Below are positions 24,501-36,738 of a DNA stretch of 64,000 nucleotides, one piece after another. The notes under the pieces are model-generated. The model did not search any database. It was not told the DNA's origin and worked only from the letters and a program-made list of their open reading frames with translations. Source of the DNA: Rotaria macrura (taxonomy: Eukaryota; Rotifera; Eurotatoria; Philodinida; Philodinidae); NCBI GenBank assembly GCA_900239685.1, contig OENT01000138.1:62001-126000 (forward strand). The letters run 5' to 3'. Both the position numbers and the translations under genes were made by a program. How positions within the stretch are numbered: position 1 is the first letter of the stretch; the number at the start of each line of letters is the position of its first letter.

Positions 24501-27500
24501 GACTTGATTTATCATGATTCATTGTTTGATGTTCATCGTCAGATGAACTTGTACAACTTTCAGATGTTGCTGACGATGTTGATGATGATGAAAAATTAAT
24601 ATCTTCCGTTTGTGTTGCTTTTTGTTTACGTGTCTTACGTATACGAAAGGAACTACGACTATGACGGGAGTCAGTTACTGAACCTTGTTTATTAACTGGA
24701 TGTTGACGTTTTTGTCGACATTCCATAACAACTTGATCTTTACAATGACGATGAGCATTGATGCCGCAATCTAAATAAAGTTATTTTTCAATTATATAAA
24801 AGAATTAAAATACTAGAGAAGCATGAATAATTATAAAACAAAAAATCATCACATTATTACCTTTACACTTCCAGCCTTGTTTGATTAAACCCCAAAGAAG
24901 TCCAGTACAATGCACACAAAAAGTTGGTTTAAAATAAGTTGTTTCATGAAAATCATGTTTAAATTCACCTTTTAAATCGTGATATTTAGCACGTAAAAAG
25001 TAACTACGCATTTCAGTTTTCGATATCATTCCATCTCTAGAAGAAAAAAAAACGTACATGTTAACATTCACAACACATACCACACTCTCTATCTCTTAAT
25101 ATATATATATTTCAATCTTACTGATCAGCGTCTAATACAGTAAATGTATCAATAAAAGGAAAATTTTGCGCGATTTCTTCAAATTCTGTATGTGATATAT
25201 AGCCGTCACGATCATGATCATATGTAGTAAACACTGCTTCAACCATGGCATTGACATGTCTTTGAATTGTTTGAATGTCAATCGTTTGACTGACACCAGC
25301 TGCCCAATCAGCAAACACAGGACTTTGAACTTGTTCTTTTTTCTTATAACCTTCTGAACCTGGATCATTCATTGTATCACCAGGATGTAAACCTCGTGAT
25401 GCTTGATCGGGCTAAGAATAAAAGAAGATTTGAACTAGCATTCTTTTGATTGGTTCCCAGTGAAATCAATAATAACTATCCTATACGACATGATTCGATT
25501 TTGAATCAGTAGAGCAAAAGAAAAGAAATATTCCTAGGATTAAATTACTAAAAGAAAAGAACCCTCGATGCAGTTTGATTTATCTATAAACGATTATGAA
25601 AACTTTGCTGAATTTATATCGTAGAGTAAAGGAGTTTGACGGAATATTACCTACATGATATTGTCAACTGACATATTATCAATACTTATATCATATTGCT
25701 CAATTCTTCCAGAAATCTAAGCGGATAGAAGATCATAAGCGCAATTCTTTATTTAGATTTCTTCTTCTAGAAAGACCAAGATCTATTTTTGGACATAGAG
25801 ATATACAATACATTGTGTGATCGTTGAAAAACTATGCTACGATCAACTCGACCTTGAACAGATTGTGTTATTCTCTAGACGTTCACGCTGAATAAAAATC
25901 CTGAGTATTTCAACAAGAAAATCATCATATTGACTTAAATGCTGAACACATTCTTATTGGTATCAATACTTGCCGATAGACAATATGTTGCATTGGAAAA
26001 TCTTTGTTCAGTTTATCTCTTAACAGTTTATCTTACAGTGTGTAAGTTTAAGGAAGTTCCAGTATTTAACTAAACAAATTTTCATTCAATCGTATCACTT
26101 CAGAGTTATTTTAATTTTGAGATACGTTCGACATGCCAAAAAGAATTCAGTAATGGATCTTTCATCAAGATTATTTCTTCCGGAAGGATAATCTAAACAT
26201 GCTTTGATGACGAACACCTATTTCCAGAGAGTACGATACTCATTGTGGAGCATAATAACCTTCAATTCCTAAAGGCTAAATCCAATCTTTGAATGAACAT
26301 CGCTTTCACACTGAATGAATCGTGATGGATGGTGTTTTTTTCTTCATCAGTTAGCTATTTTCTACTTACCGATGAAACCGAGGATCGAGGTTCTCTTGCT
26401 AACGACAGTTCATAGATTTCATCTTCTGTATAACTTAAATCTAATGAAAGCTAAAAAAATCAACAAAATAGATTCGCTGTTTTCTTAATCTATTTTTCAA
26501 TCCAAATCTTACGGTAAGCAAATTGATAAGATCATGATTTGGTTGTACAGGTGGTACGGATACTTGTAAATTATTCAATGTGCGAAATATGATACTTAGT
26601 TGAACTAATTTTCGAAAATTTATTAAATCATATTCAAGACGATCTTGTAATGCAACATGAAGAGAAATTATATCTTTTAAGTGTACTCCACTATAAGAAA
26701 AAGGAAGCATGTGTTCTGATTGAGTTCTTTTTATATCGAACGAAAAACTTCAACTTACATTATTGGTATTTTAAAGCCTTCACATTCCGATAAATTTTTT
26801 CTATACTGAGCATAATTTGAGTTTGATGATAACAAATCTGTCATTTCAGTTAAAAGCTAAAAGTCAAGACAAGTGAATTTACGATCTTCATATACACTTT
26901 AGTAAAACAATCTACTTTAATATCTTCTGATGATAGACACATCATTGTTTTAGATAAACGAGCTAATGCACTATGTGATATTCCACCAATCACTGCTAAA
27001 CATGTATTGAAATTTTGTAATTCTCTCAAATACTAAAAAGAACAATAGAATCATATTGTATTCTTATCACCTGATTCATATTTCCTATTGAATATTACTT
27101 TAGCAACGTCAAGAAATTTATGTATAATTTCTGCACGTTGTTTTGGAGTCATTTTACTTAGAACCATACATTGTATCCATGTTGATAAGCCATTAAAAAA
27201 TTGTATTGAACGTTCAAGACGTGGATTATCTTGTAGTGTATTTTTAATAGCATATGCTTTGTAATCGGTAAATGTGATTCGACGTAAGATTTTCCATTCT
27301 AAATATGTTAGCTGTGCTGCTAGTGTCTGAGGTTCAATGTTATTAAAACCAAGTGAAACAGTCTTATTTTTCATTTGGTTTCGTACTGTCATTTGACGCA
27401 TCCAATCGAATGATGGTCTAAATAGAAAATTTCATTTTTGTTTCTTCTGTTTTTGACAAAAAAAGTTAACTTACATTTGTGAAATATCAACTAAGTTCGT

Positions 27501-28485
27501 AGATTCACTATCACCTGATGATTCAATAAGATTTTTCATTTTTTCACACGTTTCTTTTAAACTTCTATCAAGATCGAAATGCATTGGAAAATTTTTCATC
27601 CAAAAACTATCGAAATGAAACACACATGCACACTTCATATCTCCATTGTTAGATTCTTATCAACATACTTATAAGCATAACAAATGCGTAATTGATATTC
27701 TTTACTGAAACGTTTGTCATTTGCATTTATTGCTTTTTTATAATCATCACCTGAATGTCTGTATAGATCATATAGCATATTACTTAAATATTCAGATTCC
27801 ATAATCCATTTATGCATAAGAAAAAAGACTTTCGGATATTCAGTATCATCAATCACTGTTCCATTCGATTCTAATGAATGAGAAGAAAAGTAGAAGGAAA
27901 GAAAAAGACCAATCATAGAAACAAATCATAAATTCTGTAGAACTCACGAAACGAATCGATTAATATTCGAATCAATCGATTAAGTGTCGCTCCCTTGACA
28001 TGTACACCAACTAAGATTGGTTTTTCTTCTTCAAGATATTCAGGTGTTTTTTCACTTGATTCCGAACGTGCATCAGATTCATCACCACAACCACTACTAT
28101 TTGTTTGCTGTTGATCAATAGATGATATGGATTCATTTATTGTTCGATTACTTGTTGATATAGAATTCGTTTGTATATGAACTTTTTTACGTCCATGTAA
28201 ATGTTCATTAGGTTCGATTTCAAATGTCACGGGACTATCTTCATCTAAATCTTGAATGTTTGATATTGCTTGAGAACGTTTTATTGTTGTTGATAATTTA
28301 TTTGCATCAATATCAACACCAACAGTACGAGATTTCAGACGATGATCAACAATTGACGAACGTGTTATTAATGAAGGCGTAAGAAGTGATGCTGGTGCCG
28401 ATGGGAAAACTATTGACGATGACGGTAACAAGATTTCATCGGTTGATAATGGTACTGGTTGTTGTGGACTGCTTGTAGTATTCAT
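21580..28485 (-). CDS. RASGRP: RAS guanyl-releasing protein (RasGRP/CalDAG-GEF)
   Basis: Exchange factor for Ras/Rap GTPases, regulated by calcium and diacylglycerol. Exons in transcript order: 27948-28485, 27669-27870, 27475-27606, 27099-27417, 26916-27032, 26759-26856, 26513-26690, 26370-26450, 25122-25411, 24861-25036, 23707-24770 and 21580-22194; 3810 nt, 1269 residues. Order: Ser-rich N-terminus with an REM domain from about residue 155; CDC25 domain about 300-550 with LTYLEWKILRRI and GLSTWIQCMVLSKM; two canonical EF-hands, DHDRDGYISHTE and DADQDGMISKTE; a complete C1 zinc finger (H-X12-C-X2-C-X13-C-X2-C-X4-H-X2-C-X7-C) ending near 725; a 330-residue disordered Ser/Thr/His linker; then a coiled coil (RLEVENRAMKQELVRTK) and a disordered tail. 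It is much longer than mammalian RasGRPs, mainly because of the linker and tail. It converges on RPAC1. Confidence 0.93.
22195..23706 (-). other. Last intron of RasGRP
   Basis: A 1.5-kb intron between the disordered linker exon and the coiled-coil exon. It holds the GC-rich repeat cluster at 22640-22770 and otherwise AT-rich sequence without coding potential. Confidence 0.75.
22640..22770. repeat. GC-rich GGGAC/GGTCCC repeat cluster, probable transposon remnant
   Basis: About 130 bp strikingly richer in G and C than its surroundings. It is built of variants of CGGGACTGGGACCAAAATCT and its partial inverse TTTGGTCCC, with at least four copies of the GGACC or GGGAC core. It lies inside a RasGRP intron. 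Such clustered short subterminal motifs are typical of non-autonomous DNA transposon ends, but no clear terminal inverted repeat pair or target duplication was found. Confidence 0.45.
25412..26369 (-). other. Long internal intron of RasGRP
   Basis: A 958-bp intron between the end of the CDC25 domain and the EF-hand exon. I see no coding or repeat structure in it. Confidence 0.75.
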
Positions 28486-30623
28486 TGTTGATATTTATCG
28501 ACATGAGCTAAATAACGAAAAGAAAAGCTAAAGGTATCATAGAGGGAAACAAAAGCCATAAGAAAAAAACATAGACGCATGAATGTCTCTTTTCTCATGA
28601 GAATGATCGCTAGAGACTAAATGAAATTTACAGCTGATGCTTCATGTGTTTCTTCCGTTTTTCTTTCTTTGATAAAATGATATTGACACTTACAAAATGA
28701 AAATAATGATGATGACGTACATCTCAGCAGCATATTCTTGTCGCTCTACTGAACTCAGATATTCCGAATGAGTGAGGGAGGAGAATAGAAGTGAAGAACA
28801 AGGCAAGCGAATTACTCTATATATGTCAACGTCATCGTTTGACATCAATTTCACCCAAACATCTTACTTTCTTGTGTTCTTCAAGTCGTTCATTTATCAA
28901 AAATGCAGAATGAAAAAAATTATCTTAAATTTCATTTAATTAACTGAGATCAAGAAAAGGCAAGTGGAGGCTCGTGCATACAAGAAGAATATTTTGTTTT
29001 ACATTAAATAGAAACATATTGTTGTAGTCAGTCATACAATACTCACCATGTGTTATCTATGAAGTACACCGCTACATTTCGTAGTGGTGTCGACGAACGA
29101 CGATGATCTATCATTCAATCGACGAACTAATGATGCATATTTTTGAGATTATGATTCGTTGTCTATTTTACATAGTAAAGTATAGAATAACAGAAGACAG
29201 AAAAAATCCGACGAGAGTAGCGTTGATAATAGTCGATGATGATTACGATGAGGATGATGATGATGATCTAGAAATGTTGTGTGCGAACATACGCGAAAGA
29301 AGAAAAGAAAAAAGAAAGAGAAAGAAAAAAAAAGAATCCTGTTGCCAGTAGTAGAGACGACTTGCTCATTGAATGGGTGGGATCTTCAGTGTTGTCGTCC
29401 GCTCGCCCGGTCGCTCACCCGGTCGCTTGTTGTCACAGAATGAATGTAAAAAAGAGAAACACACGTCGGGTGGTTGCAATAGACCAAAGGGATAGAGTAG
29501 CTAAAAATAGAGAATTTTCAGCGTTTGTGAATGCATGCATAGCATCGTTTTCAGTTTCTTTCTTAGGCGTGTGCGTATTCCAGAAACGACAATATTCTCT
29601 CCTTTCTTCCTTCTTTTTTTAGTTCTTTTTTTTTTTGTTTCGTCGACGACTGTTGGTGAACAGCAATGTATGCGTATGTCAGTTAAAGAAACGGATAGAT
29701 AGCGCCAATACGCTCGATAAGGGTGATTGACGGAACCACGAGGGAAACATTGCTGAGACCGTCTCACCGTTTGCAATATCCAGGGTTTGCATACTCTCGT
29801 TAATGGGAAACAGAACAAGGCACAGTCAAATACACAAAGTTTCTTTTTTATTATTGGGAAAAGAACCATAAATATAAACAATGTCAGTCATGGCGCACGA
29901 CACAGTTACATTATCTAGGTCTTGTTTGAAAAGGAAAAGAGAACTAGACGGGCAGAAATGAATGGCTTTTTTTTATGCATCGTTATTATTATCGATATTG
30001 AAATAGATCTCTTGATGAAGACGATACTCACACGATTTCATCACTAACAATAACGTAATGTCATAATGATAAATTCTTTCTCTTATTCATCTTATGTTTT
30101 GCTCTTCATCGTTCGACATATATGCGCAAAACACTGTAGATGAGATGGCATAGTGTTAGTCGGATGGATGCTCGTTGCAATGAGAAAAAAAGAAGACGCA
30201 CAATGAAAAAGAAACCAAGCATCGGGCGAACTCCTTCTCTTCTTATATTCCTTTTACTACACAGCTACTGCTGACTATCTGTCATTTCATTATTTCTTTC
30301 CTTTTTCCGCTCTTACGATCCTTTGAAACTTAGCAATATATGTGTGCATGAACGTGACAGCATACACGTACACAAAAATAAAGTTTTTGAAAGCAGAATC
30401 GATCTGATCGATGACGGAAAAACGCACGTTTACTGTTTGTCAATCAGTTATGTATAAAGTCCTGTAGATTTTTGTTGTTGGACACTTGAAAACACACATG
30501 GATGATTGCTCTCAAACGACCCTCCATGAGTTCATAACAATGAAAGATAAGAAAGAAAAACAGAGATAAAGAAGAGAAAAAAACGGAGAAAAAAGCTCGA
30601 GTCTACTACCGGAAGCATCTCCC

Positions 30624-30655
<32 letters not shown>

Positions 30656-31010
30656 TATAGGAAGTAAGTATAAGAAAAGAACGAAGAAAAAAAAATCGAA
30701 GCTATGGCTAATATAAGACGATATTTATTTAATCGAAATTTATCTGTCAAAGTTTATTACTGTTATGATTCATATGAATAGAAATCAATAATATTTTCTA
30801 GAAAATGAATTTTCGTTGTTTCCATAATTGCTGTAACTATTAAAAGAAACACTTTTTTCTAATAGTCTACCAGTTTCTTTTTAAAATGTCACGTAACAAA
30901 CTTTTGCTCAAAACATAAATTCCAGCAAAAAATGAAAATTTATCAAGATAGCATATGTAGTCTCTGATTTCCAACATCTGTGATCTATGAAAAAAAGTCG
31001 AGTATATGAC

Positions 31011-31042
<32 letters not shown>

Positions 31043-34000
31043 ATGCAAATGGATAGATACATATACGTAGTAAGATGTCGATACATACGTTTGTGCATAT
31101 AGGGAGAGAAAAAATTTGTAACTGTTTTCTTACAAATGCTTTAAGACTATATAAGGTTTCACATTTTTTTTATGATTAAATAAGTTAGGTGAACTTGAAT
31201 GAAAGCATTTTAAAAGATTCTATTACTTTTTTCGCTCTTCAATGACATAAATATATGTCTACTTGATGAAAATAACGCCAAGTTATTCATTTTATATTAT
31301 AGATCTTTTTCTTAAAACCTTTTGTTTCTTAAGTACTATTTTCTTTTGTATAGCTTTTAGTTTTTTTTTCTGCTGGCATCTTAATAAAAATCAAATATTA
31401 ATATTGCAATTTTCGCATATAAATAAATGTATGGATCCACTCGACTCATTTGCCCTTTTCTCAAATAAGAAAACAAATCTATTCAATGAATAATCCTCCC
31501 AATCTTTTTCTTTTTCTTCTACTAGAGTTGAAGAACTGAATCATTCATGTGTTTTTTCCTATCAACATAACGGAAAAGAGTAAATGGTAGAATATTGTTA
31601 GTAAAAGTAATGGAAAAGAAAAAAAACACGTTGATAGATACAGTTCTATCAATATAGGGATATACCAAGTTATTAAATGAAACGAAGAAGAAAAAAACAG
31701 ATATGTTGTAAGAAAATGTCTGTTCGAATTGTATTATCGAGTTGTCGGCAAAGAATCTTTAATACATTGATTGTTAATTCTAGAAAATTCTCTCTTATTT
31801 TTAGCATCATTTAACAACATGTGTGACTGTTGTTGACTGCATGGATTGATTTATTCGAGCTTAAATATGAATATTTATGCTGAACAAGTTTCGAAGAAAA
31901 TGTGTTTCAAGATCTAAAGATTTAGAAATGATCAAAAATTATCATAGTGAACACTCATTAAATTGATTCTATTTCCTTTAAATAAATGTATATAATTCCA
32001 TAAGAATAATTAAAACAAAAGACAAATTGAATTTTCAAATGACGACTATGAAAGTAATAGTTGAGTCGACGAAATTTTGTCGTGTAAAGTATGTCAGTAT
32101 AATTTTGTTCGATAGAAATCAACTACGATGAAAGATTATGTACTATTGTAACCATTATTGACGTATTTAAATATTAAAGTAGTTGTGTTGAGGGGAATTG
32201 ACAGCGGTTAAATATCTTAGCTGTTTTTTTTGCTCAACACTCTTGATATTTAGAGATTCTCAGAAGGTTTTCTTTTACATGACAGAAAATAAATTATGCT
32301 CAAATTCTTCTTTGTTACATGACGTTAAATTATGTAACATTTTTTCATTGCTATTTTTAGTCAGATTTCAATATAAACTAGTAAAGAAGTGTATTGTGTA
32401 ACAAAATCTTTAGTAACTGATGTTTGCGGATATTGAATTTCTTTTTCCTTCCATTGTTGAAGAGGTTATCTCAGAAGCTTTTTCTTATTTTCGTTGGGCA
32501 AAAATAGTTTGTATTCAAAAAATTCTAATTCTAGAATTTATTCATAGACATAGTCTACAAAGGTTACTTTGATAGGTTCTTGAATTTATTGATTTTATAA
32601 TGCATTGTTAGAGGATTAGCAACCATTCAATATTGTTGTTTAATCAACTCTTGTCAGACAAGAGCAACTTCTTCATCATGATTTTCGTAGATCAAAACAA
32701 GATATAAATATTCTATATGGAAAAATCTATTGTTGGAAGCACGATAGTTTTCAGTTTCATTCACTCCATATGTTTAATTCAAATTTGATATGTCAGATAC
32801 CATCCATTAAAAAACAATAATATATACTTATGAAACTGATCAAACTGAATATTATGAGAAAAAAATTCTTGTATCATACAATTTTGGAATTAGACTATGG
32901 TTAGGTCATAGTACATCATACTCAATATCGTTAATGTAATATTTCAAATCAATTGATATTCATATATATTCAGTAATATATATGAAACACGAAGACTTTC
33001 AAGTGTTATTGACCTATGCACTTTACTTCGGAATCGAATTAATTCAACTTCAAAGCAAACAACATAATAACGTACATTTATATTACTAGTGCGCAACAAA
33101 AATAAATTAACAAATGCGACCTGTGACTACTCTAAAATATAGTTATCGAGTATCCAGAAAAACAAAGAACTGGAAAACATGTTTGATGAACTAGTATTGC
33201 TTCTAAAATTTGAAATAGTTGTGTCATGGAAAATTTCAGAATACAATTCAAGACCCAAAGCATAAAACATTTAATTCTGTTTTCAGTTTTTTCATGGTGT
33301 AATGAATTTCGAAGTCGAACTATCGTACTATGTTCAAATCGATACGATAACCTTGTCAAAAGAATGAAATCGTTTAGTTATCAATAATTTAGGAGAAACT
33401 TGATTAGTGAATTTGCATATGTTGAAAATTGCATCTTAAAATGATTATTTTACTAAAATAATCATAAAGATTGTATCATATTGATTGTATCATATTGTAC
33501 AGTAACGCTTTTATGGCTGAGAGTGAATACCACGAATGATAAGATGATTTTCTTTTACATTCCATATGAAATACGTTACTGTCAAGTTACTCTATATTTT
33601 TTCAACGTGCAAGTAAGGATTGATCGAGTAGAGAATACATAGAATCTATCGATGTTTGCATTACTATGTCTAGAAAAAATGTTTTTTTAACACTGAAATT
33701 TTCAATTCCTTTATGCATCACTTAGTGTAGAAAGACATATTTTAGATGAATTTATATTTAAGAGAAACTTCATTTACACTTTGTAGAATACACTATGATT
33801 CAATTATTGAATATAAATATTAGTATGTTAAACAATGCACATTATTATCGTATGCTATAATTTAGATCGACAGTTTTATTTAGTTAGTATATGTATATAT
33901 ATATATATATATATATTGGCCAACAAAAACTTTGTTCGATTGACATCTGACATGATCCAATAGAAATGCTCTGTATCGAAGCATCTTATATTAATTACTT

Positions 34001-34263
34001 CAGATAATTATCTAGAAAGATAAAATAAGCATAGAAAAATTATTTAGGTCGACATTGCTCTATTCATTGTATCGGTCACTATTTTCTGCAGAACATCACT
34101 GACATTCTATGAATATATACAGAATTTCAACTGCGACATTTGTAGCATGCTGAGACTTGATGAAATATTATCAACAGGCTTAGCTTCATGCAGACATCAT
34201 ATGGAAGTTCGTAAATTGTTGTTTTTGCTATACTATCAGAGTACATTAAAGCTAGTTTTCATC
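28486..34263. other. Gene-poor region upstream of RasGRP
   Basis: About 5.8 kb without a recognisable coding exon; the short ORFs here are low-complexity or chance. The first 1-1.5 kb probably holds the RasGRP promoter and any untranslated first exon. A GC-rich spot at 29400-29429 contains two tandem 12-bp units (CGCTCGCCCGGT, CGCTCACCCGGT). A CAT microsatellite lies at 30625-30656 and TA tracts at 31011-31032 and 33893-33916. The rest is AT-rich unique sequence. Confidence 0.55.
30625..30656. repeat. (CAT)n microsatellite
   Basis: About ten uninterrupted TCA/CAT units, on the plus strand, in intergenic DNA upstream of RasGRP. Confidence 0.95.
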
Positions 34264-34694
34264 TAAGATGCATCTAAGTCAAACGTCGAGTAAATTTTTT
34301 TTTTCGTTTTTTTAATACATATTCTTGTTCAGCGCAATGCGCTGATCATTTTATGTGCTTACCATTTTTTTGCAAAGTGGCTTTTTGGTAGAGAAAATCT
34401 TAAAATACTGTGAACTCCTCCAAAGTTCTCTAAGATGGAAAATCCTGCCTGGCCGAGGAAAAAAGTGCCATAACTTTTTTTCTTCTTGTCGTAGAGATCT
34501 CACGTTTTCATATTTGGATTCCTCGTGGAAAACGGCATTTAANTTCACAGTATTTTAAGATTTTCTCTACCAAAAAGCCACTTTGCAAAAAAATGGTAAG
34601 CACATAAAATGATCAGCGCATTGCGCTGAACAAGAATATGTATTAAAAAAACGAAAAAAAAAATTTACTCGACGTTTGACTTAGATGCATCTTA
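34264..34694. mobile_element. Foldback/MITE element with perfect 151-bp inverted arms
   Basis: Left arm 34264-34414 and right arm 34544-34694 are exact reverse complements over 151 bp, including the homopolymer runs (ten T and seven T). The spacer is 129 bp and contains the window's only ambiguous base (34543), right at the arm boundary. The outer ends read TAAGATGCATCTAAGTC; a TA on each side is compatible with a TA target duplication, as in Tc1/mariner-type MITEs. There is no transposase coding sequence. The opposed ORFs seen across the element are just the palindrome read both ways. Perfect arms imply a recent insertion, gene conversion, or an assembly artefact. Confidence 0.8.
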
Positions 34695-35530
34695 CAGAAG
34701 ACATTTTCAGCCAGGTCAAAACTACATCGATGATTTAGATCATTAAATTATCATTTTGTAATGAAGTAACTGAACAATATCAAGTTAAAAACTCCTTTCG
34801 ATTCGTTACTCTGAACGTATAAAGTAAAAAGTGCTCTTTGGAAAAAGGAACATCGCAATACTCGTACACTCGACCATAAAGGTAATCAACCATATTCAAA
34901 GTATCAGACTATTATTTCCAAACCAATAAATAGTTGGACTTAGAATTGCGTCATTGATACATATTTCAAAATATGCAGTCATGTATACTTGAAGATTTCA
35001 ACATCTTATTTTCATTAGTCTAATCAAAACAAACCGTCGTTCGTAACTAGAGACGGCTGAGAGATGTGAAACCCTAGAAAAGCATGTTATTATAACGTTA
35101 AAATACAATTAAGAATTTAAATTCATAGCAATGTAAATATTCTCAACACTTCAATATTAAAAACCACCTGATACATTTATCATTAGTAAATATTCACGCT
35201 TGCTTCGTCTACGTCAATTGTCTATATTAGATAAGATTGTGTGTCTCGATTTTTATTTCATTTGTGCACAATTTTTAAAAGAAAGAATACTTCATTATTT
35301 GTCTTCTTTTTTTTTAAAATTTACCCACACATTCACCACTTATTCTAGGCATTAAATATCCACTAGTTATCTATATCAACCCCTGATAACGTCCTCTTGT
35401 AGCAGAGAAGGTGAAAAACAAATAGGAGATTCATTATTTATTTAAAAACAAGCCCATTTCTAAATTCTTCATAAAAGCCTCTTAAATTTTCAGCCATGTT
35501 TCCTATGTAATTTATCCCCGTGCATATATA
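34695..35530. other. Intergenic, nothing recognised
   Basis: About 840 bp of AT-rich DNA between the foldback element and the small palindrome. I see no gene or repeat in it. Confidence 0.55.
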
Positions 35531-35619
35531 TGTCGCAGTAGAAAGTAAAATTCTACTAGTAGAAATTAAAATTCTAATTTCTACTAGTAGAAATTAGAAT
35601 TTTAATTTCTACTGCGACA
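35531..35619. repeat. 89-bp nested palindrome, possible minimal foldback element
   Basis: Outer inverted ends TGTCGCAGTAGAAA and TTTCTACTGCGACA enclose repeated inverse copies of AGTAGAAATTAAAATTC. The whole segment can fold into a long AT-rich hairpin. No coding capacity and no obvious target-site duplication. It may be a solo MITE remnant or a locally amplified palindrome. Confidence 0.6.
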
Positions 35620-36738
35620 CATACATACGTATATATTCGTTTGTTGTGATACATTTGCGCAAACATACATATGCACTCATGTGCGTATATGTATGTGATA
35701 CCTAACAAGATCATAAGAAGCATACGCTTTGAGAATAGTCCAATAGTAGTGCGTTATTTTCTCGTTCCTCTTTTTGGACGTCGTCATTTTTATTACTCTG
35801 ATATTATTCTTTGTGTTTCTTTTTTTGCGCACATCGATTGGCACTGCAACAAATGTAGCAGCAAAATTTTACAGAGCGTTATTTCTCAAGACACCGAAAG
35901 AAACCACTTCTACAACCGGTTCTGTACTTCTATGGTGAAAAGTTTACTTTTCTTTTTCTCGTTGTCATGATTACTATGATAATTTGTAACGGTTTAATTT
36001 TATTCTCGTTGATTTTTCTTCTTTTTTTCTTCGTCTTTTGCTTGCTCCTCTCTCTCTCTCTCTTTCTTGACATCAGATAGTTGGCAAGGTTATAGAGGCA
36101 CGCATGTGTGTTTGTGTGTATGCGTGTTTTGTTCTTGCTTGATTTATTCATAAAGTATTTAGATGCCTCTATTATATTGCGACTGTTCTTATTACATTTC
36201 TCGCTCATTTACTATGTAAGCTTCAAAATATGCATATATATTACATATATCCATAATAAAACGTATGCAACGATATGGGTATTTTCGGTACGACAAATAT
36301 TCTCGTTTTATTTCAGATAAATAGTAGTGAACGTTTATAAACACCAAGAACAAGAAACAATTTTTGTGTCGACGTCTATTGGAGGAAGATCGATTATTTA
36401 ACTTTACTATCACATATCTTCTTTGAACGATTCCTCAGAAAACATTAGAGTGGCTATCATTACAGAATCCACGTTTATAAGTAGTGAGTTGTTAATAAAT
36501 GTTTTGTGTATGAAGATTCGTTATCTAATGAATACAATCTAGATTGGATGCTTTTAAGTACCGAGTCCAGCTTATTGGAAAATCAACGTCATGAAATGCT
36601 CACGGTTGTCTGAATATATTGCAAGTAAGTTTTTCTTTTAATATTATTTTATTGAATACTTATAATTTTCTTTTCACGCGACAGCCATATACGGCTTTGC
36701 TTCCAGCTATACGTACTGGTATTCATACTATTGGTTGT
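35620..36738. other. Upstream region of the fuseless-like gene
   Basis: About 1.1 kb with a CT run near 36045-36064 and no recognised coding exon. A strong acceptor (pyrimidine tract plus CAG) ends at about 36684 and precedes the open frame of the next gene, implying an untranslated upstream exon or a trans-spliced leader. Confidence 0.5.

Noticed and set aside
23877-24599. Leu- and Asp-rich ORFs on the plus strand
   Set aside because: They are antisense readings of the Ser/Thr/His-repeat linker exon of RasGRP.
35531-35619. Resemblance of TAATTTCTACTAGTAGAAA to Cas12a-type CRISPR repeats
   Set aside because: The match is a by-product of a symmetrical palindrome. There are no spaced repeats, no spacers, and the context is animal nuclear DNA.
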